Position numbers and translations under genes: made by a program
Notes under the pieces: generated by a model
What the model was told of the DNA's origin: nothing
The model's input: the letters and a program-made list of their open reading frames with translations, nothing else
Database searches by the model: none
From: Branchiostoma floridae
Lineage: Eukaryota; Chordata; Leptocardii; Amphioxiformes; Branchiostomatidae
DNA length: 64,000 nt
NCBI RefSeq assembly: GCF_000003815.2
Contig: NC_049992.1
Coordinates: 7,952,344 to 8,016,343, forward strand
Direction: 5' to 3'
Part shown: piece by piece, positions 63,051 to 64,000 of the stretch
Numbering within the stretch: the stretch's first letter is position 1
How the letters are laid out: every line of letters starts with the position of its first letter

Positions 63051-63840
63051 GTAGCAGAGACGGGCTTTCAGTTACTAAACTAAATGAGGCAGGTAAACTT
63101 CAAAGGTCTTTAATGATAGCTTACAGTCTAGTACTTCTTACAAAAGTTCTGAATTTTACCTGCCAGATTTAATTAACCTCCCAAAGGGACACTTATTTGG
63201 TACATTAGACTAGGATTTCAAACTTCCCGCTACAAATGCTAATGTAGTAGGGACGGGCTTTCTGTTACTAAACTAAATGAGGCAGGTAAACTTCAAATAT
63301 CACTAATGATAGCTAACAGTCTAGTACTTCTTACAACATTTTTAAATTTCACCTCCCGGATTTAATTAACCTCCCACAGGGACACAAATGTATTACAAGA
63401 TACTAGGCTTTCAAACTTCCCGCCACAAATGTAGTGGAAGACGGACTTTCTGTTACTAAACTAAATGAGGCAGGTAAACTTCAAAGGTCAGATATGATAG
63501 GTAGCAGTCTACTACTTCTTACGAAAGTTTCAAATTTTACCTGTCGGATTTAATCAACTTCCCACAGGGACACTAATTGGGTACAAGATAGTAGGATTTC
63601 AAAATTCACGCCACAAATGCTACTGTAGTAAAAGACGGGCTATTAAGCTAAATGAGGCAGGTAAACTTCAAAGCTTAGCTATGATAGCAGACAGTCTTTT
63701 CCTTGTTTTAGTAGTTGTGAAATTTACCTGACGGATTCAATCTATTTAATTAAATTATGTACATTGAGTAGAGACTAGAATTTTAATCTTCCAACATTTA
63801 TTACTCATGTGAAGAAAGATTCTTTTTACAGTGCATCTTT

Positions 63841-64000
63841 TAACTTATTAAAATTAAACCACGCAAAAATTTGCAAATCAGATACATTGAACGTAATCGC
63901 TGGCATTCATGCATGGAAATGACTAATGAATTACATATTCTGAGTTGTCACTATCCGATGTTTTCCTTACTAAGGCCAAGGAGGTTATATCTCTATATAT
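63841..64000. other. End of window, nothing seen
   Basis: Short AT-rich sequence after the satellite edge, without features. Confidence 0.5.

Larger units (their letters stand above)
60240..63840. repeat. 193-bp satellite array
   Basis: The word AGTCT with its context recurs at 60443, 60636, 60829, 61022, 61215, and again at 61630, 61823, 62016, 62209, 62402, then 63125 and 63318: a period of exactly 193. Each unit has GGCAGGTAAA and TTTACCTGCC, a perfect 10-bp inverted repeat spanning the unit junction. The copy from 61215 has a 16-bp insertion; the last copies (188 and 187 bp, then decayed) mark the array edge. About 15 copies are visible, with more in the gaps. Non-coding. Confidence 0.95.

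Noticed and set aside
62554-63172. Open frames of 166 and 200 codons
   Set aside because: They consist of translated N and satellite sequence.

Overview
The window looks like a stretch of an invertebrate deuterostome genome, most likely a cephalochordate (amphioxus, Branchiostoma). The reasons are short exons with GT-AG introns in consistent phases, a type II membrane protein joining sushi (CCP) domains to a C-type lectin domain, a metazoan prolyl 3-hydroxylase with an ER-retention tail, and dense tRNA-derived SINEs, palindromic MITEs and LINE/LTR insertions in every intergenic and intronic stretch. The species assignment is inference; no sequence search was possible. Three runs of N near the right end mark assembly gaps.

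Layout. From 1 to about 34 kb the only convincing gene is an intronless, minus-strand, secreted cysteine-rich protein of unknown function (8760-9482). The rest is non-coding sequence with dispersed repeats. These include three copies of a roughly 200-bp long-inverted-repeat MITE (1.4, 8.4 and 31.4 kb), three copies of another (3.9, 11.3 and 28.4 kb), tRNA-headed SINEs on both strands, a local tandem repeat at 14.45-15.15 kb and microsatellites.

From 34.1 to 46.5 kb lies a plus-strand gene for a type II transmembrane receptor: cytoplasmic tail, one membrane helix, a Thr/Pro-rich stalk, three CCP domains and a C-terminal C-type lectin domain. Its cytoplasmic part is built from two copies of a two-exon cassette; the internal cassette exons are all symmetric phase 1-1. 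All ten exons together keep one open frame of 680 codons. A young non-autonomous LTR element (42573-45763) with two apparently identical 521-bp LTRs sits 9 bp past the splice donor in the intron that splits the lectin domain. A decayed copy of the last lectin exon lies just upstream of the functional lectin exons.

From 51.8 to 58.8 kb lies a plus-strand seven-exon gene for a compact prolyl 3-hydroxylase of the leprecan family: signal peptide, complete iron/2-oxoglutarate catalytic domain and a C-terminal NDEL, but no visible N-terminal TPR region. Its last intron holds a 5'-truncated LINE with an intact 729-codon reverse-transcriptase frame and an 11-bp target-site duplication. That LINE landed inside an older repeat which carries a hammerhead-ribozyme-like motif. 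Related motifs occur at about 19.9, 37.4, 54.7 and 55.0 kb, and some of their stem differences are compensatory.

From about 60.2 to 63.8 kb the window is a strikingly regular 193-bp satellite, interrupted by the three N gaps. No bacterial features, CRISPR arrays or functional rRNA/tRNA genes were seen. The two multi-exon genes are not obviously connected: one product is a candidate cell-surface recognition molecule, the other a collagen-modifying ER enzyme.
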